From contig NC_134096.1 in the NCBI RefSeq assembly GCF_000715075.1, positions 69,631,026-69,695,025 on the forward strand: a DNA stretch of 64,000 nucleotides, written 5' to 3'. Origin of the DNA: Nicotiana tabacum. Taxonomy: Eukaryota > Streptophyta > Magnoliopsida > Solanales > Solanaceae. Below, one piece after another: positions 45,779-57,576 of the stretch (position 1 is its first letter; every line of letters starts with the position of its first letter). The position numbers and the translations under genes were made by a program. The notes below the pieces were generated by a model, which saw nothing but the letters and a program-made list of their open reading frames with translations, did no database searches and was not told the DNA's origin.

Positions 45779-46050
45779 CGGTTTGTGTTTGACTAATTAA
45801 TTCGAAAATTACTTTTGAGCAGTAATTAGTGTTTGGCCAAGCTTTTGAAAATTATTTCTAAGCATATTTTTCTCAAAAGTGCTTCTGAGAAAAGTGCTTC
45901 TAGAGAAAAGCTGCATTTTTGTTCCCCTAAAAATCTACCCCTGCTTCTTCTCAAAAGCATTTTTTTTCCTTCTAAAAGCTTGACCAAATACCTCAATTTT
46001 TTGCCAAAAACACTTTTGGCCCAAAAATAAACTTGGCCAAACAGGCTATA
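45776..46050. mobile_element. TTTGGCCAAG-type MITE (hAT-like)
   Basis: Inverted terminal-type motifs GTGTTTGGCCAAGC (45829) and, in reverse complement, CTGTTTGGCCAAG (about 46045) frame a core rich in CTTCTCAAAAG/CTTTTGAG repeats, the look of a very common Solanaceae MITE. Its left edge GGTTTGTGTTTGACTAA (45780) is probably the true end. I could not settle an 8-bp target duplication. Confidence 0.65.
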
Positions 46051-47261
46051 ACTCTAAATTTTGAGCTTGAGTTAGACGTAAATAAAAACCAATGTTTGGT
46101 AGTATTGTTGCTTTTACCACCGAAAGGGCAACACATCATCCCTTGTTACACCCATTCACTCAGTCAAGGATTTCATTTAGAGTAGCTATTAGATTAAGAT
46201 TTACAGGAGATATTGGTTTCTGCCTTACCACAGGAAAGCTTTGAAATCTATTTTAGCCTTCTCAACTATGTCCATTAGCACCTCCCATTTGTCTTATTCT
46301 TCAAATTAATTACTTTGTTTCTTTTACTTGGGTTATCTTTATTAGTTTTGCGAAAATACTTTTCCTTAAATTTTTTTATATGATATTTGCACCGTAACTT
46401 TTCGTGTTTTTTTTTTAAATTGGTTTTGAAAATATTTTTTTTTGAAGCGATGGTTTATCGCAAATAGTCTCTCTACCTCTCACAAGGTAAGGGTAGGGGT
46501 GTACATTAATATATAGATCGGGTTGGTTAGAACTTTTTAATTACCAAACCAAACTGATAGTGTCGGATTTTTAAATCTATAAACCAAATCAAACCAATAT
46601 AGTCCAGTTTTTCAATCTCGATTTTTTTTTAATTTTTTTTTTCAATCTTGATTTTAGACTTGTACTATGGTTGAAACTCTCCTACTATATAAAGAGAAAG
46701 TTTTTCTTTTGTAACACACATTATAACACGCAAATCAAAGCAATTCAAGTTTATTTTTCTGCTTTCTAGCTATTGCTAAAGTTTTTATTTAATTGTTCTG
46801 TTCTTCATTCACAACCGAGCTCGAACCAAGGGTCCAATCGAGGGCAAAGTTACTGTTCAAACTAGGTTCGGACCTGGCCATAATATTACAACTAGTTTGA
46901 TCATTTATTTTGTCTTTAACTCGTTTATCTAATATTCTTGATTTTTTGTGTTGAGTCAAACCACATATTCTTAAAACCGCGTATAAATTTAATTGTTATC
47001 CGATTTAAGGGTAAACACATGTGTACATTGATAATTGGACTTCTTTAGTAGCAAATGAAAAGGCGAAAAATTAAACAAATATTGTCACTTTCAACTTCCA
47101 AAAAGTCCAAATTTACAAAATTACGTCTTTAACTTTGGATTGAATTTTTTCAAGAAAACTTTATAATAGGGAAAATTTATCCTAGATATTGTTTCCAGAT
47201 TGACATAAATATTTTGCTCATAGTTAGATAGTTAAATTTATTAGGAAAAGATATTATATTT
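46051..47261. other. Non-coding stretch with small repeats
   Basis: No gene is supported. At 46443-46497 GATGGTTTATCGC and CTCTCTACCTCTCACAAGG resemble the body of a tRNA-derived Solanaceae SINE, truncated. At 46500-46640 a dispersed repeat with GGGTTGGTTAG and AAACCAAATCAAACC follows. TCTCCTACTATATAAAGAG at 46679 is a second, weaker Helitron-like 5' end. Confidence 0.35.
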
Positions 47262-48517
47262 ATATTTATATTATATTATATTAAAAGCACGAACGTCCTT
47301 AGCCAAATGTCGTTCGCCTTTTTTATCCTTTTAAAATAGAGTTCACATTTGACAAAATAGTCATTTTACTATTTTCTTAATATTTAAGAATATGCATTTA
47401 AATAATTCCCTATTATTTTAAAATAGTCATTTAATTAATTCTGTGCTACATAGGAATTGCCATTTCATTACTCCTTTAATATTTATAATATTGATCTTCA
47501 ATTCTTTTTTGTTCTAGAATTTCAAGCACACATAGCAAAAAAGATTATCGTTCACTACATAATAGGAAAGTTTCCGTCCAACTCCATTAATATTTAGGAG
47601 TATTATAAAAAAATCCTTAAATTTAGGAGGGTCTTTGTTTAGTTAATAAAATTTTATCTAATTCCCACACAATAGGAAGGTTTCGTTTATTTTAGTTAAT
47701 ACATTTTTCACTAATTCACATACACTATGAAACTTTCGATACTTTCAACTATAGTCAAATTTAGAAGTATTAAAATTTTCACACTTGGAATGTTTTTTTA
47801 GTAAACAAAATTTTAACTAAGTCACATACACATACTAGGAAAGTTTTGGTATAAATATTTTTGTAACGATCCAACCGGTCGTTTTGAGCATTTGCACTTC
47901 GCTCGGTAGTTTACGGGCGTGAGTAGCTCCGTATGATGTATTTGGACTTGTCTGAATCGTCGGTTTTGATTTTCAAGTTATTCGGGACTGATTTGGAAGA
48001 ATGATTCTCAACTAGCGAGCTCGGATTGAAAATTTGATGATTTTGTTAGATCCGTTGGGTGATTTTGGACTTAGGAGCGCGTCCACATTGTAATTTGGAG
48101 ATCCGTAGTTGAATTTGGCTCGAAATGGCGAAAGTGAAAATTTTTAAAAGTTTGACCGAGAGTAGACTTTTTGATATCGGGGTCGGAATCCGATTCCGTT
48201 AGTTAGAGCAGGTCCGTAATGGCGAATGTAACTTGTGTGCAAAATTTGAGGTCAATCGAACGTGATTTGATAGGTTTCGGCATCGGTTGTGGAAGTTTGA
48301 AGTTTCAAAGTTTATTGAATTCGAATTGAGGTGCGATTCACCGTTCCGATATTGTTTTGTGTGTTTTGAGGCCTCGAGTAGGTCCGTGTTATGTTATGGG
48401 ACTTGTTGGTATATTTGGACGAGGTCCCGAGGGCTCAGGCGTGTTTCGAATTGATTTCGGATCTCTTTTCTTCATTATGGTACAGCTATGTTCTGCTATT
48501 TTCTAGTGTCCTAGTCT

Positions 48518-48835
48518 TCATCGCGTTCGCGTGGCAAGTGTCACGAATGCGTAGTGTATTTGGATGGTAGTAGCATTTCTTTATCGCGTTCGCGAGTAAT
48601 GATCCGCGTTCGCGTAGTGTTGGGGCAGGTCTTCTTCGCATTCGCGTATGATGGATCGCGGATACGTAGGGTTGAGCTGGGAGTCGGAGTCGGAGGCCTT
48701 CTTCATCTCGATCGCGTAGTTGGAGTCGTGTTCGCGAAGGTCTGAGCCAGCTGTGAGTTGCGTTCATGTTCGCGTAGTGGTAGATTATTTTTTTCATCGC
48801 GAACGCAATGGTGTTGGCACGTTCGCGTAAGAGGA
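48518..48835 (+). repeat. TCGCGTTCGCG inverted-repeat block
   Basis: Dyads TCGCGTTCGCGT, CGCGTTCGCGAG, TTCGCATTCGCGT, TCGTGTTCGCGAAGG and TCGCGAACGCAA are spaced 20-50 bp apart, 656-973 bp from the LTR start. They end just before CCTGGGCAGA and a TATAAAG box. Confidence 0.88.
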
Positions 48836-48849
48836 TGCCTGGGCAGAAG

Positions 48850-48856
48850 TATAAAG
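48850..48856 (+). promoter_or_regulatory. TATA-like box in LTR
   Basis: TATAAAG, 989 bp into the LTR, is directly downstream of the inverted-repeat block and CTGGGCAGA. The sister LTR has it at 52620-52626. Its place fits the U3/R border of an LTR promoter. No transcript evidence is available here. Confidence 0.45.
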
Positions 48857-50147
48857 TACTCTATTTCGAGGGTTTCAACCATTTTTGCATTTTGGGAGCT
48901 ATGGAGATCGGATTGAGGCGATTCTTGAAGCAATTTTTACCTCATGAATTGGGGTAAGTATTCTCTACTCAGTTTTGGTTATATTTCATGAATCTATCTT
49001 CGATTTTAGCATTTGGTCGATGAATTTTAAAGAGGAAATTGGGGGTTTTGGCCTAACGTTTCATAATGTGATGTTTTGAGTTTTGATCATTGAATTGGAG
49101 TCGGATTTGAGTGAAACTAGTATGGTTGGACTCGTAATTGAATGGGTTGTTAGATTTTATAAATTTTGTCGGATTCCGAGGTGCAGGCCCAGGTTGGACT
49201 TTTGGCCGGTTTTGCGCTTTTGATTCAAGATTTAATCTTTTTCAATCGGGATTGGTTCATTTAGCATTGTTTGATATACTTGAGTTGTTTTTGGTTAGTT
49301 TCAGGCAATTCAAAGGTCGAAACGCACGGGATGGCATATTTGGAGCATCGTTTGGCTTGTTCGACATTGGTATTGGTTTGTTCGAGGTAAGTAACTCTTC
49401 TAATCTTAGTGCTAAGGTATGAAACCCTCAAATACGTGTTATGTCATTGGATCGGGCTGCACGCCGCAGCATGCTATATTGATTTATGCCTGGATCTGGC
49501 TTATGATAGCGCTTGGGCTGTAGGAGCCCCTCCGGAGTCTGCACACCAGGGATGGATTTTCCCTGGACATAGATCTTATCCGAAGTATTTATATACCTGG
49601 AGATGGATCTTCTCCATGGGGCCGGATTGGCCTTTCTCGGTACTGAGTGACTGATGGTCAGTGATGTATATATTCCGGTATGGATCTTCCCTGGGCCGTA
49701 TGAGCCATATACAGTACCGAGCGGTTGAGCATGATGAGTGAAAAGTGTGAGACAGTGAGATTGAGTACTGAGAGTGTGAGTACATGATTTATCTCTGAGA
49801 TACATGGCATTGGCATGCACACATGACATACATGCATAGAGATGCATTTTTCCTCATGTTGTACGATATCACGTCATCCATGACTTTTATAGAGAGGTAT
49901 TTCACACTTGTTATCCGAAAAGAAAATGAAATATCTTATTTATTTTGGAAAGGATATTTGAAAAAATTACAGTTTTCAAACTTACTCGTATTTTTTGGCA
50001 TTTTCGGTAATAGATTTTGGTTTTCATTAAGAGACTTGAAAAGCATGACTATTTTCTGGAACTGTGAATGGGTTGAACATTTTACTTCAGAGATACATCT
50101 TTTATTACTTGTATTATATTGTTATGAACTATTGTGGGATATTGGTA

Positions 50148-51567
50148 TACACCAAATCAAGACAGAAATCAGACACCCCATAGTCCTTGCTACATCTCAA
50201 GTAAACTCTTCTCATCTCATTCAAATCGTCTTAACACAAACACCTCTCGCAGTCACATCATTCTCATCACAAAGCCATTCTACCGCTCATCGAGCCACAA
50301 ATTCCACTCGCATGGACATTAAATCATTACCGGACATATGAGCCCCAAAAGCACGTGCTCACAAAATCAAAATCTTCGTACTCAAGCTACCGTCAAAACC
50401 TGGCCTCAATTCCTCCAGACTGGCCCATCATCAGCACGCTAAAATCACATCTCGCACCTCAACCATAGAACCACAAGCCGCCGGCGCATAGCCGATACCG
50501 AGCGCTCACATGCGCATACCAATGCGTGAAAGGAATTCAAAGAGTTACGCTTCAAGCTGAATCAATGCCACACGATAAAGAAAGAAATATGGAAAGTATA
50601 TCCTAAATGTTATATAGCCTCTCGAAGATGGTTCTAATGGATTCAAGAATTATATGTAGAAATTGAGAATTTTGGATTGGTATATGGCTAGGATCTGATA
50701 TTTGCATGGGATGGTGTCGAGACTTGTGGCATTTTTATATGCATTTCAATATCAAGAAGATGAATGAAACAGTTTTAGGTTCACATAAGGTCTCGTTAGA
50801 GTGGGTATCTCGGTTGTGGTGCTTTGGGGGTGATTAAGAGGGAAGTCAGCGGCTTATGGGCCTTAGGGCGTTTTGGTTTTATTCTAGGGTCTCTTGTGTG
50901 GAGAATTTTGGTTAAGGGTCGTGGTGTTCCATCAAGGAGGAGTATCAATTTGAAGGCAAATTGGAAGGGACTTGGAGAAATAGGACATCGTGGTAGTAGG
51001 TTGGATCAGCACAGTAATGGATATAACCGGTTCTTTGGGTACATATGATGTGGTGAGTCTCTACAGGTGTTTCATGGCAATGCTCTTGGGTTTTGGCGAT
51101 CTGCGTGGCTGGGTTGAGTTAGAGAGATTCGGTTCTGATGAATGGTTATGAGTTATGCGTGTTTCTTTCATCATCGGCAGTGTACGAAAATTTTAGAATG
51201 AGGTTTTGTTTGACATGAGGTCGATTACCGATATTGGATGGTTTTGAGCAGCTACTGTAATTAGAAATTATTGCTATGAGTATTTGAGTTATGCGGTATA
51301 TCATGTGATTTTATCTTGGATTATGATTACAGCTTGTTCGGACTTATACAGTGTGTAGATGCGAGATACTGATCTTACAAAAAGTTCCGGATGCTGGGAA
51401 TTGGATTCTAAGGCTTATGGGCTAGGTTGAATTAAGGAAACCTCAGTTATGTTATGTTATCAGACCTATATGTCACGTCACCACTAGGTATGTGCATAGC
51501 AAGGTTATACGGCGGTTTGATGGCTTTGAGAACAACTCTTGGCACGTTCGAGGACGAACGTATGTTT
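50148..51567 (+). other. Interior of Gypsy element, non-coding
   Basis: 50148-50580 is C-rich on the plus strand and reads like element sequence in the opposite sense, so it may be a separate insertion or inversion. 50580-51567 is G/T-rich, with many GG and few open frames, as typical for the untranslated stretch before the 3' LTR. No retroelement protein motif was found on either strand. Confidence 0.55.
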
Positions 51568-51580
51568 AAGTGGGGGACAA
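51568..51580 (+). promoter_or_regulatory. Polypurine tract
   Basis: AAGTGGGGGACAA stands directly before the LTR start TATAACGACC. It follows GGCACGTTCGAGGACGAACG, as in the relatives. Confidence 0.8.
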
Positions 51581-52278
51581 TATAACGACCCAACCAGTCG
51601 TTTTGAGCATTTGCACTTCGCTCTGTAGTTTACGAGCGTGAGTAGCTCCGTATGATGTATTTTGACTAGTGTGAATCGTCAGTTTTGGTTTTCAGGTTAT
51701 TCGGGACTGATTTGAAGAATGATTCTCAACTAGAGAGCTTTAAATTTGAAAGAGTTGACCAAGTTTTACTTTTTAGCATTTGACCTCGGATTGGAATTTT
51801 GATGGTTCCGTTAGCTCCGTTAGATGATTTTGAACTTAGGAGCGCGTCCGGATTGTGATTTGGAGGTTTGAATTTGGCTCGAAATGGCGAAAGTTGAAAT
51901 TTTAGAAAGTTTGACCGGGAGTGGACTTTCTGATATCGGGGTCAGATTATGATTACGGAAGTTGGATCAGGTCTGTAATATCGAATGTGACTTGTGTGCA
52001 AACTTTGAGGTCAATCGGACGTGATTTGATAGGTTTCGGCATCGGTTGTGAAAGTTTGAAGTTTCAAAGTTCATTGAATTCGAATTGAGGTGTGATTCAT
52101 CGTTCCGATGTTGCTTTGTATATTTTTAGGTCTTAAGTAGGTCCGTGTTATGTAATGGGACTTGTTGGTATGTTTGGACGGGGTCCCGAGGGGCTCGGGC
52201 ATGTTTCGGATTGATTTCAGATCGTTTTTCTTCATTTTGGTACTGCTGTGTTTTGCTGTTTTCTGGTGTCCCAGTTCT

Positions 52279-52595
52279 TCATCGCGTTCGCGTGGCAAGT
52301 GTCGCGAACGTGTAGTGTATTTGGATGGCAGTAGCATTTCTTTATTGCATTCACGAGTAATGGTCCGCGTTCACATAGTGTTGGGGCAAATCTTCTTCGC
52401 GTTTGCGTATGATGGATCGTGGACGCGTAGGGTTGAGCTGGGAGCCGGAACCAGCGACCTTCTTCATCACCTTCGCGTAGTTGGAGCCGCGTTCGCGAAG
52501 GTATGAGCCAGTTGTAAGTCGCGTTCGCGAGGTTTTTACTGCGAACGCGAAGTGTATTATGGTGGCAGATTATTTTGTTCATCGCGAACGTGAAT
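52279..52595 (+). repeat. TCGCGTTCGCG inverted-repeat block
   Basis: TCGCGTTCGCGT, TCGCGAACGTGT, CCGCGTTCGCGAAGG, TCGCGTTCGCGAGG and GCGAACGCGAAG dyads lie 699-1015 bp from the LTR start. Several are decayed at CpG (for example ATTGCATTCACGAG). Confidence 0.88.
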
Positions 52596-52619
52596 TGTAT
52601 TAGGATGCCTGGGCAGATG

Positions 52620-52626
52620 TATAAAG
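52620..52626 (+). promoter_or_regulatory. TATA-like box in LTR
   Basis: TATAAAG follows CCTGGGCAGATG and precedes TACTTTATTTCGAGGGTTTC, the same context as 48850-48856. Confidence 0.45.
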
Positions 52627-55353
52627 TACTTTATTTCGAGGGTTTCGGCTATTTTTTGTATTTTGGGAGCTATGGAGCTCGGATTGAGGCGATTCTTGAA
52701 GCAATTTTCACCTTATGAATTAGGATAAGTGTTTTCTACTCGATTTTGGTTATATTTCATGAATTTATCTTCGATTTTAGCGTTTGGTTGATGAATTTTA
52801 AATAGGAAATTGGGGTTTTGGCCTAAAGTTTCATAATGTGAATATTTGAGTTTTGAACATCGAATTGGAGTCGGATTTGAGTGAAACTAGTATGATTGGA
52901 CTCGTAATTGAATGGGTTGTTGGATTTTGTAAATTTTATCGGGTTTCGAGGTGCGTGCCCAGGTTGGGCTTTTGGCCGGTTTTGGGCATTTGATTCAAGA
53001 TTTAATCTTTTTCGATCGGTATTGGTTCTTTTAGCATTGTTTGATGTACTTGAGTTATTTTTGGTTAGTATCGAGCCGTTCGGAGGTCGAAACGCGTGGG
53101 ATGCATCTTTGGAGCATCGTTTGGCTTGCTCGGCATTGGTATTAACTTATTCGAGGTAAGTAACTCTTCTAATCTTAGTGCTGAGGGTATGAAACTCCGA
53201 AATACGTGTTATGTAATTGGTATTGAGGTGACACGCATAGTAGGTGACGGGCGTGTGGGTGTGCACCATCTAAATTGAAATTTTGTTGCTTGTATGGCAC
53301 GGTATAGTAGTTAAGCTGTCAATCATGCTAGATATTATGTTTAGGCATTATGCCGATACTCTTGGGGACCCATAGTGGTCATTTCTTGCTGTCATCTTAT
53401 TGATTTCATTGATATTTCGTACTCAATCATATTCATGCATTCATATCATATCTCAGTCTCAGTTGTTATTTATTAATACATCATATCATTATTGTCGGGC
53501 TAGTTTCACGACATTGTGAGCCCGTGAATGAGACTAGAGAGATTGATGACTGATTGAGGCCGAGAGCCTGATTATGAGTGACAGATATTGGATCGGGCTG
53601 CACGCCGCAGCATGCTATATTGATTTATGCCTGGATCTGGCTTATGATAGCGCTTGGGCTGTAGAAGCCCCTCCGGAGTCTGCACACCAGGGATGGATTT
53701 TTCCTGGACATGGATCTTATCCAAAGCATTTATATACCTGGAGATGGATCTTCTCCATGGGGCCGGATTGGCCTTCCTCGGTACTGAGTGACTGATGGTC
53801 GATGATGTATATATTCCGGGATAGATCTTCCCTGGGCTGTATGGGCCATATATAGTACCAAGTGGTTGAGCATGATGAGTAAAAAGTGTGAGACAGTGAG
53901 ATTGAGTATTCTGAGAGTGTGAGTACATAATGCATCTCTGAGATACATGGCATTGGCATGCACACATGACATACATGCATAAAGATGTATTTTCCTCATG
54001 TTGTACGATATCACGTCATCCATGACTTTTTTTTTACACATTGATATGTGGGCATAGAGAGATATTTCATACTTGTTATCTGAAAAAAAATGAAACATCT
54101 TATTTATTGTGGAAAGAATATTTGGAAAAATTACAGTTTTCAAACTTACTCGTATTTTTTAGCATTTTCGATAAAAGATTCGATTTTTCACTAAGATACT
54201 TGAAAGCATGACTATTTTCTGGAACTGTGAACGAGCTGAGCATTTTACTTCTAAGATACATCTTTTATTACTTGTATTATGTTGTTATGAACTGTTGTGG
54301 GATATTGGTATTGGATTCGACCTTGTGTTAGCTCGTCACTACTTTCAACCTAAGGTTAGGTTTGTTACTTATTGAGTACATGTGGTCGATGGGTGCTGGA
54401 TTTGAAGATGTACCTGCGTCTCGATTGTAGCCGCCTCTTATTCGTGGTAGCCTTAGATCTATAAAACTCTGTTTATGTACTTTTCAAACAGACGATGTAT
54501 TTATTTCATTTCCGCTTTGTAAACTCTATTCTTAGAAGCTCATGATTTGTACTACCAATTCTTGGGGAATGTATTAGATTCAAATATTTCTTTACTTAAT
54601 TGCTTTATTAATTATTATTGAAATTGGTTAATGATTAATTGACTTACCTAGCGGGTTGGATTAGGTGTCATCACGACTAGTTAAATTTTTGGGTCGTGAC
54701 AGTTTGACACTAATTTTTTTATAAAATATAGGTGAAAACGAGCTCTTTCATGAACTTCTTTTTTATTAGAGTTTTTTGAATAAATTTTTAAACAATTATA
54801 TACACTGGTACTTCTATAAAAAAAAGGTTATAAATACACATTTTCATCATTATAAAACTTTGCATGCACGTATTCAACCCAAATATTTTTATTTTGATGC
54901 TCTTGATTGTCAATCTTGATTGCATAGTCGCCTTTTTGCGGTAGAGTGTATGCTTCACTCTTTTGTCGAAATTATTTCTTCTACAATTTTTTTGTGCTCT
55001 CATTAGACCTCTTTCTCTATTTTTAACAGCTTCGAATAGCTATGTGGCCATGGATTTTGCTACTTGGAGTTCATGCATGATTCATGACTATTGCCGAAGA
55101 AATATCAAAAAGAGGATAAATTGTAATTTTTTGTCGGGATATTAAATCTTTACGGAATCAAAGTTCTTTAAAAAGAGCTTTACTTTAAAAACATTAAATC
55201 TTGTACTTTCATGGAATAAAGTTTCTTCCTTTATTGAATAACTAAATAAGACTAATATTAATCATTTTATAATTTTTTTAAAATTATTTTTTAACTAAAA
55301 CACGTGTATTAATATCAAGAGGCATACGCGCAACACGCGTATCTTAAAATTAG

Positions 55354-57576
55354 TATATTTAAAATATTGCTTTGCTAGTGTTCTTGAGGGTACTAAACGA
55401 AAGGAAGATTTAGAAGTTGATTTTGTTAAATAACAGAAAGTCTCATGTAAACAGGGATGAAGGATGAAAAGAGATGAAATATTCTTTTGAAAGAGTTGTA
55501 AATGGTTAATAACTAGTTGAAGCCATGAAAGTGGCACCAAATAAAAAAAGAAACTGAAAATCATGAAGAGGTGGTCTTTTACTCTACTATTAATGTTATT
55601 AACACATCATCAATTCATTAATGGTTCATCCTCATGTTCTAATCAATTAGATTAATTTGTAGACGTATTGTCTGGTTGATAAATACAAGTTTACCTTGCT
55701 TTATTATGTAGGAAAATAACAACAAAAACAGTAATAATATTATTTGTGAGCGAAAATATACGAATTGGTTTAAGTCATATTAGACACTGTCCCAAAAAAT
55801 TATTTCAATAATATAAAATATCTCTCTAGGATTAAACAAGTTTACCTTTATTTTTTAGAAAATACATGAATCAGTAAAATTAAATAATACACCAACAAGT
55901 CATGTAACAAGGAATGTACAAATAATAATTGATAGAAGAAATGGGGAGCAGTAAACGAAATGAAAAGATAGGACAAGAGAAAAGTAACTTTGGCTAATAA
56001 TTACTCATGATGAGTTTTTCCTGGTTGTTGGATTGGATGAGAATTGATGCATACACAAGGCTATTTATAGGTGAAAATAATAGCCTCAAAGGAAGTAATC
56101 ACTTGACACTTGTCAAAGTTTACATGTAATTGTTTTGAGCTTTGTCATTTTTTCAAAAGTGCATTTAGTCTTTTGTCCACTTGTAAAAATTTTGTCATGT
56201 GCCAATCTTCTTAGAATATTTCGCCAAGGCTTCATGCAAGAAATCAATTGTAAAATTTTCAAATAATATTTTGTCATACATATATTAGTTATCTAACAAT
56301 ATATTATCCCATTTTTCTATCTGCTCTATTTGCATTCCCTTTGATTGAGAAATCTCCTTACTCAAAACTTTATTTAAACTAGTTTGGTTAAGAAGTTAAT
56401 TCCAGTATTTCCAGTGATAATTTATCATGAAATAATTCCAAAAAATGTTCTCTTTTTACACTTGTTTATGCGACCAAAGGGCTATCTTGCGTAATTACTC
56501 CACTTAATTTGGTAGAAATTAGGATGTTCTTTAACTGTACTTTACTCAGAGCAAAATTGATTATTTGGAAGTTTATCTCAATATAAATTATAAAATGAAA
56601 AGGATCATAGCTTCAAACCATATACCATGATATTTCATTAATTATTCGAAGTTTCAAAATTTAACAGCAGATTATAAATATCAGATGGATATCAAATCAA
56701 GCTGATGCAACCAACAACTTGATCAAATATCAGAGCGGAGAAGTTTTATTTTGAGTAAAACTCAACCAACAATAGTTTGACAAGTGTATTATACTGGGTC
56801 CCACATGCCTAGAAATAAAAAAAATGCCAAATCTCTCTCTCCTCTTCAAAGTACCTCTTCCTCGTTCCTTCTTTATCTCTTTTCTTTTTAATGCTCTTTC
56901 TCTTCCTCTCTGAATTTCCGTCTTTACTATTCCTTCTTTATTTATTTTTTTGGTTCTTTCTTTTCTACTGTTTTTTTTATTAGGGCTCATGTTATTTAAG
57001 GAAAAAAATTAAAAGGATTCTCAATTTTTTAAATTTTACTCATAAATTTATCTCGGTAATACATAAGAGAAACTTAAAATATTTGGTGTGTTTGATTGGT
57101 GCGGATCAAGTACTGCCTTATAGTCCTTTTTAAGAACTGAAAATTATTGACGAAAGGTGGATCTTAATCACATTTAAGAAGAGTTGAATATGTGGAGGTG
57201 CACATAGTTTTGATCGGTTCCAAAGAACTAAAGTCAACTTAAACTAATTGAAAGTTTAAGTGATCACTTTATTGTATAATTTTTGGATTGTTTCCAATGC
57301 CAAAGATTTTGATTTTGATTTTTGAACTATCTTCAGAAAACATAATAGTAGGGATTGAGAGGAAACTAATAATGAGAAAAGGACTTGAGAGAAAACTTAA
57401 CAGGAAAAAAATCAGTTTAAAGTGCTAGAAGTGAAAAGAGAGTCTAGTAGAGGAGGAAGAGAAATACGAAAAATATGAGGAGAATCTGGGGTAGGAGGCA
57501 TAGAATCCTTGTGAAATGAAAATAAGGAAGGAAGAAAGAGGAGAGAGAAAGTAAAAGAAAAAATAACATAAAGTTA
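55354..57576. other. 2.2-kb AT-rich stretch without gene
   Basis: No coding sequence is supported. 56840-56960 is a pyrimidine-rich tract with TCTCTCTCCTC and CTTTCTCTTCCTCTC. Its purine-rich complement gives the low-complexity 86-codon Lys/Arg/Glu ORF at 56730-56990. 57440-57560 is purine-rich (GAGGAGAGAGAAAG). No TE ends were recognised. Confidence 0.5.

Larger units (their letters stand above)
47862..50147 (+). repeat. 5' LTR, 3'-truncated and internally deleted
   Basis: It starts TGTAACGATCC. It is collinear with 51581-54300 except for a loss of about 370 bp at 49450 (the segment corresponding to 53215-53585) and loss of everything after GTGGGATATTGGTAT at 50147. It contains the inverted-repeat block 48518-48835 and the GGATCGGGCTGCACGCCGCA module with short tandem pieces (49450-49720). 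Confidence 0.85.
47862..54701 (+). mobile_element. Ty3/Gypsy element without recognisable coding capacity
   Basis: In plus orientation it has a damaged 5' LTR 47862-50147, an interior 50148-51580 and a 3' LTR 51581-54701. A polypurine tract precedes the 3' LTR. No primer site, gag or pol is found, because a deletion took the 5' LTR end and most of the interior. The left flank ATTTT and right flank GTTTG are not a clean target duplication. The interior before the polypurine tract matches in style the 3' interior of the element at 17728-27751. Confidence 0.8.
51581..54701 (+). repeat. 3' LTR (3.1 kb)
   Basis: It starts TATAACGACCC (TG decayed to TA) and ends GGGTCGTGACA. It is the most complete plus-sense copy of this LTR type in the window. 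In order it shows GATATCGGGGTCAG, AATGTGACTTGTGTGCAAAC, GGTTTCGGCATCGG, the inverted-repeat block 52279-52595, TATAAAG at 52620, AGGTGACACGCATAGTAGG (53226), and the GGATCGGGCTGCACGCCGCA module (53590). ORFs of 83-137 codons in both strands are compositional. Confidence 0.9.
47262..55353 (+). mobile_element. Candidate Helitron split by a Gypsy element
   Basis: The left part has ATTAAAAGCACGAACGTCC and AATGTCGTTCGCCTTTTTT (47280-47330), the 5' region of a common Solanaceae Helitron group. The right part ends with a hairpin ATACGCG-CAACA-CGCGTAT (55324-55342; 7-bp stem, 5-nt loop), 11 nt before TTAG followed by T (55350-55354), close to the CTAG-T ending of Helitrons. Removing the LTR element (47862-54701) leaves about 1.25 kb, a non-autonomous size. 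The exact 5' TC is not clear. Confidence 0.5.

Noticed and set aside
46443..46497. Complete tRNA-derived SINE
   Set aside because: Only a short body segment resembles the SINE; promoter boxes and tail are not visible, so it is noted as a fragment only.
49428..50341. ORFs of 139 and 172 codons on opposite strands
   Set aside because: They fall in non-coding LTR and interior sequence; the sister LTR at 53572-54143 shows that the frame is not preserved.
54788..55564. ORFs of 60-89 codons in AT-rich DNA right of the Gypsy element
   Set aside because: Short, no domain, and consistent with chance in the Helitron remnant and its flank.
56730..56990. 86-codon Lys/Arg/Glu-rich ORF
   Set aside because: Low-complexity purine-rich tract; no domain.
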